A stretch of DNA of 64,000 nucleotides from CAVTND01 sp963735955 (GCA_963735955.1 CAVTND010000027.1:1-64000); one strand, 5' to 3'; shown: positions 36,485 through 47,264, counted from the first letter of the stretch. Notes: generated by a model not told the origin, from the sequence alone. A program made the numbers and translations.

Positions 36485-39401
36485 CTAGCTTTCGATCTGC
36501 TTGATCAGATCGACGGCCGCCGTGCGCTGCTCGCGGGTGCCGTCGCGCATGACTTCGTCGAGCAGTTCGCGCGCGCCGTCCTTGACACCGAGATCGATGT
36601 AGCCCCGCGCCAGGTCCAGCTTGGTCGCCATCTGCTGCGCGAGCGCACTACCCGGCTCGGTCTCGCCGCGCTTGGTGGCCGGATTGAGGCTGACCGCGGA
36701 CAAGATCGAAGTCGATCAGGGGAACGGTGGCCTGATCGGTGTTGGCGGTGAGGCGCTGGACCTGTTCCTCGGGCATGCCGCCGATCTCGGCCGTCGCCGG
36801 CTGCTTCTTGCCGATCACTGTCGGCCGGGACAGCGATTCCTCGGCTGGCGCAACCGGCATGCGCGTCGACGGAATGTTCAGGTCCAGATCCGGAATCAGG
36901 CCAACGCCGATCGCCGTCGGTGCCGAGGTGATCCGTTTGTCAGCCGGCAGCGCGATATCGAGGTCCGCAACGGCCGGTGGCTCCGCCTTGGCCTTGGCCG
37001 CGACCGGCGCGAGCGTTGGTGCCTTGGTCGGTGGATCGAGATTGATCTTGGTCGGGCCGAGGTCGAAATCGAGCGAAGCGAAGTCGGCGTTCGTCGGCGC
37101 ACCTGTCATGCCCGTGTCCATCTGCGTCGCGGGCAAGGTCGCCTGGAACTGCGTGGTCGGTGCGGACGTGGTGGCCGGGCCGGTCATCTTTGTGTCCGCC
37201 GGCATCTTGGTGTCGCCGGACATGGTGGTATCAGCACCGGTCATGCGGGTGTCAACCACCATTTTCGTCAACGGCGGGGCGCCGGCTGCCTGGAACTCCG
37301 AATCGGCTCCACGCAGACCGCCCAGGTCCATCCCGGCGGTCGGCCCACCCCCGAGGGTCGCCGGACCGCGCGACTTGGTATTCGGATCAAGGCGGAACCC
37401 GGTCGTCGGACCGCGGCTGCTGGTGTCGGGGCCGCCCGCACCGGCAAACATCGGATGAGCCGGATCGACCGTGTAGCCAAGCTTGATGGCCTTCTCCCAG
37501 TCTTCGCCGGCACCTCCGGTACGGTCGCGCAGGTCTTCTGCGACCGCCATGAACGAGCCCTTGTCGCCACGACGGGCATAGATTTCGAGCAGTTTGACCC
37601 GAACCGCGTGGCGATCCGGCTGCAGGCGCAGGGCCTCTTTCAAGATGTCTTCGGCCTGCTCTTCCCGGCCGTAGGCTATATAGACATCGGCCTCGGCGAC
37701 CGGATCGACTTCGTTGGAATCGAGCTGGGAGGCCGCCGGAATGAAGCTCGAATTGAACGTGCTGGTGCCGGTGTCGACGCTCTGCCCGCCGGTGGCGCCG
37801 AACAGCGAGTTGGCCGCCATTCCTTCGCCGGTGTCCTTGAACTTGCCGCCGCTTTCGGCGCTGGCGCTTGCGGTACCAGCTGAATCCGAACACCAGGGCG
37901 AGTAGTGCAGCCAATGCCGGCCGAGCCGTCTGGGTGGTGAGTTGCCGAGCAGATCCGCGAAGAAAGCCGGGCTCTTCGACCGGGGGCGGCGGCGGGGCGG
38001 CTTTCTTCGCAGGCGCCGGTGGCGCCGCGGGTGGGGTTGCGGCCGTTGACTGGTTCGGTCACGGCGGTTCTGTCTTGGCTGGCTCGACCTTGGCTGGTGT
38101 CGCCTTGGCCGGCTCTGCCTTGGCCGGTCGCCTTGGCGCGGTGTGCGGCCGGCGGCATTACGACCGCGGCCGGGGCCACCGGCGCGGACGGGTCGCGGCG
38201 GCAACGGCGCGGGCTCGGCTTTCTTCTGCGCCTGCGCGCCCGCCTTGCTCTGGACTTCCAGCGCCTTCTTGATTGCTTCGTTCGTCTGCTTCAGCTGCGC
38301 GGCACGGTCCTGCTCTTCCTTAAGTGCGCGGGCCTTGGCGGCCGCTTCGTCTGCCTTGGCGGTGGCGCTCGGCGCGGCCTTGTCGTCGACCTTGGCAATC
38401 TTCAGTTGGTCCGCACCGGGCTTGGTCGTTGCGCTCTTGTCGTCGACCTTGGCGGTTACCTGGCCGCCACCCGCCGCGGCCTTCGGTGGCGTCGCGGCCA
38501 CTGGCGCGGTTCCGGCGGCCTGTGCAAGGCGGCTGCGGTACTGGGCGAAATCGGCACTTTGAGCCAGGAATTCCTTGCGCGCCTCGGCCGACGGCGACGG
38601 CTGTGGCGTCGGCGTCCGTACGGAATCGACAACGTCGCACCGGCCTTCAACCGGTTCATGTTGTTGGCGATAAACGCGTCCGGATTGGCACGGAACAGGG
38701 CGACCAGCATCTGGTCGAGCGACGCCGTACTGCGATTCTGGTTCGCGATCTGGCCGAGGGTGTCCCCGACTTCACTACATAGGTACCGGAGCCGGCCGAT
38801 GCGCGGTGCAGCTGCCGCGGCGCCGGCGCTGCGGCGGGCCGCAGCGACCGGCGCCGACAGGTGCCGGAGCCGGGCGCGCGATCGGCGCGGGGGTCGGAGC
38901 CGTGGTCGGAGCCGGAGCAGCGGCAACTGGGGGAGGAGCGACCGGTGCGGCGGGCGCGATGACCTCGGGTTGCGTCTTCAGTGACGGCGGGTCGAGCAGC
39001 ACCGTGTACTCGCGAATGACGCGGCCAGTCGCCCAGGTCAGCTCGACCATCAGATCGATGTAGGGTTCATTGACTGGCTGGAGGGAAAAGATCCGGACAA
39101 AGCTGGCTGCCATCGGCGCGCTTCTCCAGGACAAATCGAAGATTCGTCAGAGCCGGGTTGAACTCGAGGTTGGCGGCCCGGAAAGCTGCAGGCGGCGCCA
39201 GACGAACCTGGAGGGTCGGGCGCCTCGTCACGGCCAACCGAGGTGACTTCCAGCTCGGCCTCAAGCGGCTGACCGAGGCCTGACTGGACCGCTAGGCGAC
39301 CCAGCCCCGCGGCGTCTGCCAATCGGCGACGACAGTGCCAGACCCAACGCAAGCGAAAGCGCGCACCATATGGGCGCGCGCGAGAAGTTGTGGGATGGCA
39401 T
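36485..39401 (-). CDS. fimV: FimV/HubP-like polar hub protein, multiple frameshifts
   Basis: FimV anchors to septal peptidoglycan through a LysM domain and organises type IV pili and polar machinery. The N-terminus MPSHNFSRAPIWCALSLALG is a signal-like segment (39401). The FimV N-terminal domain follows (GQPLEAELEVTSVGRDEA, FNPALTNLRFVLEKRADGS, NEPYIDLMVELTWATGRVIR). Then come a Pro/Ala linker, a LysM-like block (VGDTLGQIANQNRSTASLDQ, ALFRANPDAFIANNMNRL), a low-complexity Ala/Pro/Lys region, a TM zone near 37900, a TPR-like block (DVYIAYGREEQAEDILKEAL) and repeats rich in TKM/DT. The C-terminal FimV motif is KLDLARGYIDLGVKDGAREL to LIKQIES. At least six shifts are needed. Total is about 970 aa. 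Confidence 0.87.
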
Positions 39402-39464
39402 TCGGCCCCCTGAATGTTTTGCGACGTGTTTTGAACTTAACATCATGGGCTTAGGGCAGCAAGC

Positions 39465-40673
39465 TTAGAAATAGCCGTAACTCACGGCTTTATGTGAGAT
39501 AATGAACCGGCCGAGAATGGATCGTGGGTTCACAGTGCGGTGCGAATAAAGCGCGCCGTGGACAATGCGCAACATGCGTCGCAGTGGCTCGGCAGCTCCC
39601 CAGAGAAGTTGATCGCCGACGGTGAACGCAGAGAGGTACTGCGGTCCCATCGCCAACTTGCGCAGGCGACCGATCGGCACCGACATCGTGCCGCTCACCT
39701 TGACCGGCGACAGTTCTCTGATGCTGTCCTCGCGCTTGTTCGCCACTACTTTCACCCACGGTTGCCGCTCGCGAGTCGCTGTTCGATCTCCGCAAGTGGC
39801 AGGTCTTTCTTCAACTTGATCGTCAGTGCCTGACTGTGGCAGCGCATCGCACCGATACGGACACACAGACCTTCAACCAACAACGCACCCGGCTGACCCA
39901 TCGGAGGCAACCCAGGATCTTGTTGGCTTCGACGCCACCTTTCCACTCTTCGCGGCTGACTCCGTTGCCGAGATCCTTGTCGATCCATGCGATCAGGCCG
40001 CCCGCCAGCGCGGCGCCATAGTGCGCAGTCGGCAGATCTGCGCTGACGCAGAGCATGCGGATACGCGTCGATCGATGTCGAGGATCGCCGACTTGGGGAT
40101 CGGCCAGCAGCTCGCGCGCAGCCTCGTGTGCATGACCCATCTGTGCCAGCAGTTCACGCATGTTGGGGCGCGCCGCCACCCGACGCGGCCTGATAGGTCA
40201 TGGCAGAAACCCAATCGATGAGATCTGCCCGCAACAGTCCATCGAGCGCCATCAGCATCAGACCGACCGTGCAGTTGGAGCCGATGTAGTCCCTGACGCC
40301 GCGCGCCAGCGCCGCATCGATCACCGGGCGGTTCACCGGATCCAGGATGATGATTGCCTCTTCCTTCATGCGCAGCGCCGAGGCAGCATCGATCCACACG
40401 CCCATCCCAGCCGACTGCGCGCAGCTTCGGGTGAATTTCGAGCGTGAAGTCCCCACCCTGGCATGAGACAGAATTTCGCACGCCGCGAGGGCCTTGAGGT
40501 CGGTGGCGTTCTGTAGCTTCGGCTCGGCGCGTGCCACCCTTGGCGCGCGGCCACCTGCGTTCGAGGTGCTGAAGAATATGCGAGTCGAAGAGTTCGAAGT
40601 CGCGCTCCTCGCCCATCCGCTCCATCAGGACGGAACCCACCATCCCGCGCCAGCCGACTATCCCTACCTTCAT
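39465..40673 (-). CDS. asd: aspartate-semialdehyde dehydrogenase Asd, multiple frameshifts
   Basis: Asd reduces aspartyl phosphate to the semialdehyde, feeding lysine/DAP, threonine and methionine. The start MKVGIVGWRGMVGSVLMERM gives the NADP-binding loop. Pieces in other frames include WIDAASALRMKEEAIIILDP, YIGSNCTVGLMLMALDGLL (catalytic Cys), DWVSAMTYQAASGGGA, LAGGLIAWIDKDLGNGVSRE, and SGTMSVPIGRLRKLAMGPQY through GDQLLWGAAEPLRRMLRIV. E. coli-type Asd (about 368 aa) would end near 39567; here the frame runs on 33 residues to 39465, so the native stop may be lost to an indel. Essential gene; the shifts are probably errors. Confidence 0.92.
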
Positions 40674-40710
40674 TTCACCCTCATCCGTTCCGTCTGAATC
40701 TGATTCCCTG

Positions 40711-41786
40711 CTAACGCAACGCTGCGACCACCGCATCGCCCATCGCGCGCGTTCCAACCGGCGTCACGCCCGCGGCGATGTCGGCCGTCCGCAGTCCCTG
40801 CGCGAGCACGGATCGCACGGCCGCTTCGATTCGCTGCGGCCTGCCCTCGCGCTTCAGAGAGAACCGCAGCATCATCGCCGCCGAGAGTATCGTCGCCAGC
40901 GGATTCGCCACTCCCTTGCCGGCGATGTCAGGCGCACTGCCGTGCGACGGTTCGTACAGCCCCTGCCCGCGCTCGTTCAGCGAGGCGGATGGCAGCATGC
41001 CGATCGATCCGGTCAGCATCGCCGCCTCATCGGAAAGGATGTCGCCGAACATGTTGCCGGTCACGATCACATCGAAAGACTTTGGCGCCTTGACCAGTTG
41101 CATCGCGGCATTGTCGACGTACATGTGGTCAAGCGCCACGTCCGGATATTCGCGATGGACTTCGGTCACGACCTCCTTCCAGAACTGGAAGGTCTCGAGC
41201 ACGTTGGCCTTGTCGACGCTGGTCAGCTTGCGGCTGCGCTTGCGTGCCGCTTCAAAGGCCACCCGCGCGATGCGTTCGATCTCCGGCCGCGCTGTAGCGC
41301 ATCGTGTCGAAGGCCTCCAGGCTGCCCGAGCAAATGCGCCGTCCAGGGACTCGTACGTCGGCCACGCGGCCGGCCGAAGTAGATGTCACCGGTCAGTTCA
41401 CGCACGATCAGCAGATCGAGCCCGGCGACCAGTTCCGGCTTCAGGCTGAATGCGTGCGTCAGTTCCTGGATAGCAGACGGCCGGCCGGAAATTTGCGAAC
41501 AACCCCAGGCTCCTGCGCAGCCCGAGGATCGCCTGCTCGGGCCGCAACGCACGATCGAGCGTGTCGTACTTCCAGTCGCCGACCGCACCGAACAGCACGG
41601 CGTCGGCCGACCTTGGCGAGCGCCAGCGTGGCGTCCGGCAGCGGATGCCCATGTGCGTCGTACGCCGTTGCCGCCGACATCGGCATGCTCAAACTCGAAC
41701 GGCTCATCGAGCGCGCGCAGCACCTTGACCGCTTCGGCGACGATCTCGGAGCCGATGCCATCGCCGGGAAGGACAGCGATCTTCAT
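40711..41786 (-). CDS. leuB: 3-isopropylmalate dehydrogenase LeuB, multiple frameshifts
   Basis: LeuB oxidatively decarboxylates 3-isopropylmalate in leucine synthesis. The start MKIAVLPGDGIGSEIVAEAV at 41786 is canonical. The middle is scattered over frames (for example DAVLFGAVGDWKYD and LFANFRP). The last 183 codons are intact: RKRSRKLTSVDKANVLETFQ, DHMYVDNAAMQLVKAPKSFD, GNMFGDILSDEAAMLTGSIG and EPSHGSAPDIAGKGVANPLA. Several shifts lie between about 41290 and 41680. Bridged length is about 358 aa. The reading frame upstream is continuous with a small membrane protein. Confidence 0.92.
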
Positions 41787-42116
41787 TCGCAGCTCGTGCA
41801 GCCAGTCGACAATGACGCGCTCGCACAGCTTGAAGACCAGATAGCAGGCGAGCGCCGCATAGCCCGACAGCAGAAGCTCCACCAGCTGCTGGGCGGCGCC
41901 GTCGCCGAGCGCCATCGAGCCGTGTTCAGCCAGCAATGAGAGATTGGCCGACAGCAGGACAACGATGTTGAGCGAAAGCAGGCCGAAGCCGAGGAACGCG
42001 ATCCCGGCGACGATGAACGCCGCCCAAGCACGCTGCTTCAGCCAAGCCAGCAGGGACGCTGCGATCCGCCGCACGCTGGAACGAAGGCGCGCCGGCTCAG
42101 CCGCCGAACTCATCAT
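41787..42116 (-). CDS. small two-TM membrane protein between leuD and leuB
   Basis: About 110 aa starting MMSSAAEPARLRSSVRR, with TM segments AWAAFIVAGIAFLGFGLLSL (about 31-56) and LVELLLSGYAALACYLVFKL (about 78-97). The start overlaps the leuD stop (ATGATG). As written the frame has no stop and runs into the LeuB start (WLHELR then MKIAV). In the other frame an ATGA overlap with leuB would supply a stop, so a one-base indel has probably fused them. I do not recognise the family; a hypothetical gene at this place is found in related genomes from memory. Real fusion to LeuB is unlikely. Confidence 0.6.
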
Positions 42117-42781
42117 CCGCCTGTGCTGCCTTGCTTGCCGGCCAGCAGCCAGGGCTGCTGTGCGAGGCGCCGTTGCTCGAACGCCGCAATCTTGTCCTTG
42201 TGGCGCAGGGTCAGGCCGATTTCGTCCAGCCCATTTAGCAGGCAGTACTTGCGAAAGGCATCGATTTCGAACGCGATGTTCGCGGCCATCGGCCTCGGTG
42301 ACGAGCTGGCGCGCGCAGATCTATCGGCAAGCATGTAGCCCGGACGTGCCGCGACTTCGTCGAAACAGGCGATCGATCATCAGTTCGGGCAGGACGACCG
42401 GCAGCAGCCCGTTCTTCATGCTGTTATTGAAGAAAATATCCGCGAAGCTCGGCGCGATCACCGCGCGGAAGCCGTACTGCAACAGCGCCCAAGGGGCATG
42501 TTCGCGCGATGATCCGCAGCCGAAGTTCTTGCGCGCCAGCAGCACCGAGGCGCCTTGATAGCGCGCCTGGTTCAGCACGAAGTCCGGGTTCAGCGGACGG
42601 CGCGAATTGTCCTGGCCGGGCTCACCGTGATCGCGGTAGCGCCATTCGTCGAACAGATTGGGGCCGAAGCCGGTCTTCCGGATCGACTTCAGGAACTGCT
42701 TCGGGATGATGGCGTCGGTATCGACGTTCGCGCGGTCGAGCGGTGCGACCAGCCCCGATGGAGAGTGAATGCGTCAGGCAC
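42113..42781 (-). CDS. leuD: isopropylmalate isomerase small subunit LeuD, frameshifts
   Basis: LeuD completes the LeuCD isomerase converting 2- to 3-isopropylmalate. GTG 42781 gives VPDAFTLHRG, the usual LeuD start. In the next frame come VAPLDRANVDTDAIIPKQFL, KSIRKTGFGPNLFDEWRYR, then LNQARYQGASVLLARKNFGC and GCGSSREHAPWALLQYGFR. The C-terminus is FEIDAFRKYCLLNGLDEIGL through AFEQRRLAQQPWL. Shifts lie near 42755 and 42310. Bridged length is about 222 aa. An entericidin-like gene lies between it and leuC. Confidence 0.92.
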
Positions 42782-42785
42782 GGCC

Positions 42786-42917
42786 TTACTTCTTCGCCTG
42801 GTGTCCTGCAGCCTTGTCGACTGCACGGTCCGTCTCGACGTCCTTGCCGAGTCCCGGCGATCGTGTTGCAGCCGACCAGCGCGATCACGCTCCCGGCAGA
42901 ACGATCAACTTCTTCAT
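42786..42917 (-). CDS. entericidin-like small lipoprotein, two frameshifts
   Basis: Read from ATG 42917: MKKLIVL in one frame, then ALVGCNTIAG in the next, then GLGKDVETDRAVDKAAGHQA and KK before TAA at 42788-42786. Bridged at two single bases it is about 43 aa, matching entericidin A/B-type lipoproteins: a short signal, a lipobox ending in GCNT, then AGxGKDVE and an amphipathic helix. Entericidins are linked to a membrane-lytic/antidote pair in E. coli; the function of the many other members is unclear. It lies in the 145-base gap between leuC and leuD. Confidence 0.75.
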
Positions 42918-42926
42918 TGCGACCCC

Positions 42927-44355
42927 TTACTGGAGTTTCCGAATGTCGACGAAATGCCCCTCGATCGCCGCGGCGGCAGCCATCGCGGGAGATACCAGGT
43001 GCGTGCGGCCGCCGGCTCCCTGACGGCCTTCGAAATTGCGATTGCTGGTCGAGGCGCAGCGCTCACCGGGCTCGAGCCGGTCCGCGTTCATTGCCAGGCA
43101 CATCGAGCAGCCCGGTTCGCGCCATTCGAAACCAGCGGCGCGAAAGACTTCGTGCAGCCCTTCCTGTTCGGCCTGCCGCTTCACCAGGCCGGAGCCGGGC
43201 ACCACCAGCGCCAACCTGACATTCGTAGCCACGCGCCGCCCGAGTCGCTTGACGACCCAGGCTGCCTGTCGCAGATCCTCGATCCGCGCGTTGGTGCAGG
43301 ACCCGATGAAGACCTTGTCGATGGCGATCGAGACGATCGGAGTGCTTCGGCTCCAGACCCATGTAGCGCAACGCACGCTCGATGCCCTCGCGTCGCACCG
43401 GGTCGCGCTCGGCTTCTGGGTCGGGGACCGCAGCATCGACCGCGACCACCATTTCAGGCGACGTGCCCCAGCTGACCTGCGGCTTGATCTCCTCCGCCTG
43501 CAACTCGACGACGCGGTCGAAGTGCGCACCTGGATCCGATTTCAACCGGCGCCAATACTCGGCGGCCTGCTCGAACATCGCGACCGTTGGTGCCAATGGC
43601 CGGCCGCGCACGTAATCAATCGTCTTCTCATCGACGGCGACCAGGCCCGACCGGGCACCCGCCTCGATCGCCATGTTGCATACCGTCATCCTGCCTTCGA
43701 GCGACAGAGCCTCGATCGCCGCGCCTCCGAACTCGATCGCGAATCCGGTGCCGCCGGCAGTACCGATGCGGCCAATCACGGCAAGCACGATGTCCTTCGC
43801 TGTGCAGCCAGCCGGCAGGCGGCCGTCAACGCGGACCAGCATGTTCCGCGCCTTTTTCAGCTGCAGCGTCTGCGTTGCGAGCACATGCTCGACTTCGCTG
43901 GTGCCGATGCCAAAAGCAAGCGCGCCAAACGCACCGTGCGTGCTGGTGTGCGAATCCCCGCAGACAACCGTCATGCCCGGCAGGGTCGCACCCTGCTCGG
44001 GACCGATCACATGCACGATGCCCTGGCGGCGATCGAGAAATGGGAAGTAGGCCGCGGCACCGTACTGTTTGATATTGGCATCGAGCGTGACGATCTGCTC
44101 ACGGCTGATCGCGTCGACAATGCCTTCGTAGCCCCGCTCCCAGCCGGTGGTCGGCGTGTTGTGATCGGCGGTGGCTACGATCGAACTGACGCGCCACGGT
44201 GTGCGCCCGGCCACGCGCAAGCCTTCGAATGCCTGCGGACTGGTCACCTCGTGCACCAGATGGCGGTCGATATAGAGCACCGTGGTTCCGTCGTCTTCGA
44301 CGTGGACCACGTGCTCGTCCCACAATTTGTCGTAGAGCGTGCGCACTGAATTCAT
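42927..44355 (-). CDS. leuC: isopropylmalate isomerase large subunit LeuC, one frameshift
   Basis: LeuC is the [4Fe-4S] aconitase-type subunit of isopropylmalate isomerase. The start MNSVRTLYDKLWDEHVVHV at 44355 is canonical. GMTVVCGDSHTSTHGAFGAL and EAGARSGLVAVDEKTIDYV follow. Near 43345 one base shifts the frame, after which VFIGSCTNARIEDLRQAAWV and PGCSMCLAMNADRLEPGERC supply the three cluster cysteines (one in SCTN, two in GCSMC). The end is AIEGHFVDIRKLQ. Bridged length is about 475 aa. It is the first gene of the long minus-strand cluster. Confidence 0.95.
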
Positions 44356-44505
44356 AGCCGAAACCAAGCACCCGAGTCGGCGCGAGCGCCACAATTGCTG
44401 AAATGAGATTATGCCATTCGTATGCTGCACCGCAGCTACATCGCCGTCATGCCGCTATCTTGAAAAGGGTGGAACAACGCCTGAATACACTGGTCTGAAT
44501 TCGCC

Positions 44506-45201
44506 ATGGACTCAATGAAACCGCGCCCCAACAATCTGCCCCTCCTCAAACGCAGACACCTGCTCACATCGGTTGCGGCCGTACTTGCGCTACCTGCGGC
44601 GCCCGCTCTGAGGGCACAAGCTGCAGCAGCTTTGTCACGCACCCCTCAACAGACGCTCGGTCCGTTTTATCCGCGCAACGCCAGTGAACGCCCGCGCGCC
44701 ACTGACGCGGATCTGCTGACAGTCGAGGCCGGACGCTTAGTGACCCGCGGCGTGCCGATTTACCTGAGCGGCCGTGTACTCGATCTGCGTGGCCAGCCGC
44801 TAGCGAATGCGACGATCGAGATCTGGCAATGCGATGCCAATGCGATCTACCACCACCCGGCCGGCGGCGCGGAAGCCGAACGCGACTCTGCCTTCCAGGG
44901 CTACGGCGTGGCGCAGTCAGGCGCCGATGGCAGCTTCGACTTTCGAACGATCAAGCCGGTGGCCTACCCGGGTCGCACGCCGCATATCCATGTGCGCGTG
45001 CAAGCCGGCCGCGCCACGCTCGCGACCCAGCTCTATCTGCCGGACGATCCCGGCAACGCGCGCGACTTTCTGTATGCGCGGCTGTCGCCGCAGGAACAGG
45101 CCGCACTTGCATTGCGCCTGACGCCAACCGGCACTCCTGCCCCGCATCCGCTCGCGCAGAACACCCAGTTCTCCGCGCAGGTCGAGCTCGTACTCGGCTG
45201 A
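44506..45201 (+). CDS. exported intradiol ring-cleavage dioxygenase-like protein
   Basis: A 231-aa protein. The N-terminus MDSMKPRPNNLPLLKRRHL then LTSVAAVLALPAAPAL has a KRRHLL Tat-like start and a hydrophobic core, so it is probably exported. The mature part matches intradiol dioxygenases: QQTLGPFYPRN, YLSGRVLDLRGQPLANATIE, IWQCDANAIYHHP (Tyr ligand), and VAYPGRTPHIHVRVQAG (Tyr and two His ligands of Fe3+). Protocatechuate and catechol dioxygenases cleave aromatic diols; exported members have unknown substrates. It is divergent from leuC. Confidence 0.85.
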   Translation: MDSMKPRPNNLPLLKRRHLLTSVAAVLALPAAPALRAQAAAALSRTPQQTLGPFYPRNASERPRATDADLLTVEAGRLVTRGVPIYLSGRVLDLRGQPLANATIEIWQCDANAIYHHPAGGAEAERDSAFQGYGVAQSGADGSFDFRTIKPVAYPGRTPHIHVRVQAGRATLATQLYLPDDPGNARDFLYARLSPQEQAALALRLTPTGTPAPHPLAQNTQFSAQVELVLG

Positions 45202-45219
45202 CCTTGGTGGAACCTTGGG

Positions 45220-46044
45220 CTACTTGCCAGCTGCGTGCTGGCTCGCCTCATACAGAGGCATGACCTTCGATACGTAGGATTCGAGGTCCCGAATCCTGGT
45301 TTCATGGCTCGGATGCGTGGACAGCCACTCGATCGAGCCGCCGCCACCCTGCGCGGCCATCTTCTTCCACAGGCTGATTGCCGCATGTGGGTCATAGCCG
45401 GCGCGCGCCGCCAGTTCGAGCCCGATGAAATCCGACTCCTGCTCTGCTTCCCGGCTGTTCGGCAGCACGAACATCGCCTGCGCAAAGGGGCTCATCAGAG
45501 CAGGATCGATGGCGACTCCTGTGTAGGCCTGCAGCACCAGCGCGCCAATGGAAGTTGCCACTGCAGTCGCCTGCTGGCGTGACATGCGCTCGCGCGCATG
45601 CTCGCGCAGCGCGTGTGCAATCTCATGGCCCATCACGGCGGCGAGTTCGTCATCGCTCAAATTGAGTCTGTCGAGCAGGCCGGTGTAGACGGCCATCTTG
45701 CCGCCCGGCATGCACCAGGCATTGACTTCCTTCGACGTGATCACGTTCACTTCCCACTTCCACTGAACCGCATCGCCGCGAAACACCGCCACCTGCTTGA
45801 TCAGGCGCTGTGCCACCGCGCGCACGCGCTGAACCTGCTGCGCGTTCTGGTTGAGCAATCCCTTTTTCTGTGCCTGCGCCAGTTCTTCCGCATATTGCCT
45901 GGCCGCCATCTGGTCGACTTCACGTGCACTGACCAGGCTCGAGACAGTCTGTTTGCGGTCGACGCCAACGGCACCGCCCTTGGTCGTCTCGACCGACTGA
46001 CACGCGGCCAGCGCGATGACAAACACTGCGAGCGCTTTCTTCAC
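45220..46044 (-). CDS. M48-family metalloprotease lipoprotein (LoiP/YggG-like)
   Basis: A 274-aa protein starting with GTG that overlaps the stop of the MFS gene (GTGA). The lipobox is MKKALAVFVIALAAC, Cys about 15. The zinc site HEIAH is in LAAVMGHEIAHALREHARER, and the third ligand Glu is in REAEQESDFIGLELAARAG. NAWCMPGGKMAVYTGLLDRL is typical of periplasmic M48C peptidases such as LoiP and BepA, which degrade misfolded envelope proteins. It ends at the outer face of a convergent pair with the dioxygenase. Confidence 0.93.
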   Translation of the reverse strand: MKKALAVFVIALAACQSVETTKGGAVGVDRKQTVSSLVSAREVDQMAARQYAEELAQAQKKGLLNQNAQQVQRVRAVAQRLIKQVAVFRGDAVQWKWEVNVITSKEVNAWCMPGGKMAVYTGLLDRLNLSDDELAAVMGHEIAHALREHARERMSRQQATAVATSIGALVLQAYTGVAIDPALMSPFAQAMFVLPNSREAEQESDFIGLELAARAGYDPHAAISLWKKMAAQGGGGSIEWLSTHPSHETRIRDLESYVSKVMPLYEASQHAAGK

Positions 46045-47264
46045 TTCGCCTCGTTTCCCTGGCGGTTCAGCCTGACTTCATGGGGCATCTTGTCGTCACG
46101 ATCGTGGCGCTGAGCATGGCGCACGGCCCAGGCGCCGATAAGCGCCGCCGCGCTGCTCGATACGAACGCCCACGATGGACCCAAGGTTGACCAGAGTATT
46201 GCCGCCAGCAGGCTTCCGCTGGTACCGCCGACGCCGTAGGACACGCTGATGTACAGGGCCTGGCCGCGCGCCGCCGCCCGGCCAGGAAACCAGCGCTGGA
46301 TCGTCAGTACCGAAGCGCTGTGATGAACGGCGAAAGAAAATGCATGCAGCACCTGCGCCAATGCCAGCGCCCACCAGAGCCAGGCCAGTTCCGCGATCAT
46401 CAGGAATCGCAGGGCGGCCACCAGGAAGCTCGCGGTGATCAGGGCATTCAGACCGAAGCGCGCAAACCAACGTCCCTGGCTGTAAAAGAACGCCATCTCG
46501 GACAGGACACCGAGCACCCAGAACGCGCCGATCGCCGTCTTCGAGTAACCGAGCGACGCAAGATAGAGGGAAAAGTAGGTGTAGAGCGCGCCGTGCGCAA
46601 ACACCATCAGAGCCGACGACAGCAGAAACCAGCGCACGCGGTGTTCGCCGATTCTTGCGCGCACCGATACAGATTCGTGCGCGACTGCACTGAGTCCCGG
46701 ATCCGTGACCTGGAAGGCCGCGACGGCGAGCACGGCCGAGAGCACGATGCCGACCCAGAGGGCAAGACCCATGCCGAAGCGGTCGAACAGAACGCCGAGA
46801 GACAGAACGACAATCACGAAACTGCCAGAGCCCCAGATGCGCAGTCGTCCATAGCGCTTCGGCGCATCCGCGTTGCCGCGCATGCGCGACGAGGCGAAGG
46901 CTTCCCCAATCGGCATCTGTGCCGTCATGAAGAAATTCATCAGCAGCATTGAAACAAAGACCATCACAAAAGCCGCCGAAACGAACAACAGGCTGAATGA
47001 CACGCCGATCGCGAGCGCCGTGAGGCGGAGCACTGCAATGCGCTGCTGGGTGTGATCGGCAATCCAGCCCCACAGTGTCGGGCCGACCACCCGCATGCCT
47101 TGCCCCATTGCAATCAGCAGCCCGATTTCGAATGCCGTAAGACCGATGCTCTCGAAGTACAGCGGCATGTAGGTGCCGAGCAGGCCTACGAACGCAAAGT
47201 AGGCGGCGTAGAAGCGGCCCAGCCGCCCGGCATCGCGCGCGGCGGTTCCGTCCGGTCCGGACAT
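46041..47264 (-). CDS. MFS transporter (MFS_1-like, HcaT/LacY type)
   Basis: About 407 aa with some twelve hydrophobic segments. Start MSGPDGTAARDAGRLGRFYA at 47264; an upstream reading would enter aroC. The N-terminal block YMPLYFESIGLTAFEIGLLI and LWGWIADHTQQ are the family cues, together with VLHAFSFAVHHSASVLTIQR and ALYISVSYGVGGTSGSLLAA. Such proteins relate to 3-phenylpropionate and sugar permeases; the substrate is not known. It follows aroC by 22 bases and overlaps the M48 gene. Confidence 0.88.
   Translation of the reverse strand: MSGPDGTAARDAGRLGRFYAAYFAFVGLLGTYMPLYFESIGLTAFEIGLLIAMGQGMRVVGPTLWGWIADHTQQRIAVLRLTALAIGVSFSLLFVSAAFVMVFVSMLLMNFFMTAQMPIGEAFASSRMRGNADAPKRYGRLRIWGSGSFVIVVLSLGVLFDRFGMGLALWVGIVLSAVLAVAAFQVTDPGLSAVAHESVSVRARIGEHRVRWFLLSSALMVFAHGALYTYFSLYLASLGYSKTAIGAFWVLGVLSEMAFFYSQGRWFARFGLNALITASFLVAALRFLMIAELAWLWWALALAQVLHAFSFAVHHSASVLTIQRWFPGRAAARGQALYISVSYGVGGTSGSLLAAILWSTLGPSWAFVSSSAAALIGAWAVRHAQRHDRDDKMPHEVRLNRQGNEAK

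Noticed and set aside
36621..37883. 420-codon Gly/Arg-rich frame antisense to fimV
   Set aside because: The minus strand carries the FimV TPR and C-terminal motifs; the plus frame is a compositional mirror.
43036..44349. 437-codon open frame antisense to leuC
   Set aside because: LeuC and its cluster cysteines are clear on the minus strand.
44356..44505. leuL-type attenuator or leader peptide before leuC
   Set aside because: I looked for a Leu-rich short ORF and a terminator in the leuC upstream region and saw neither.
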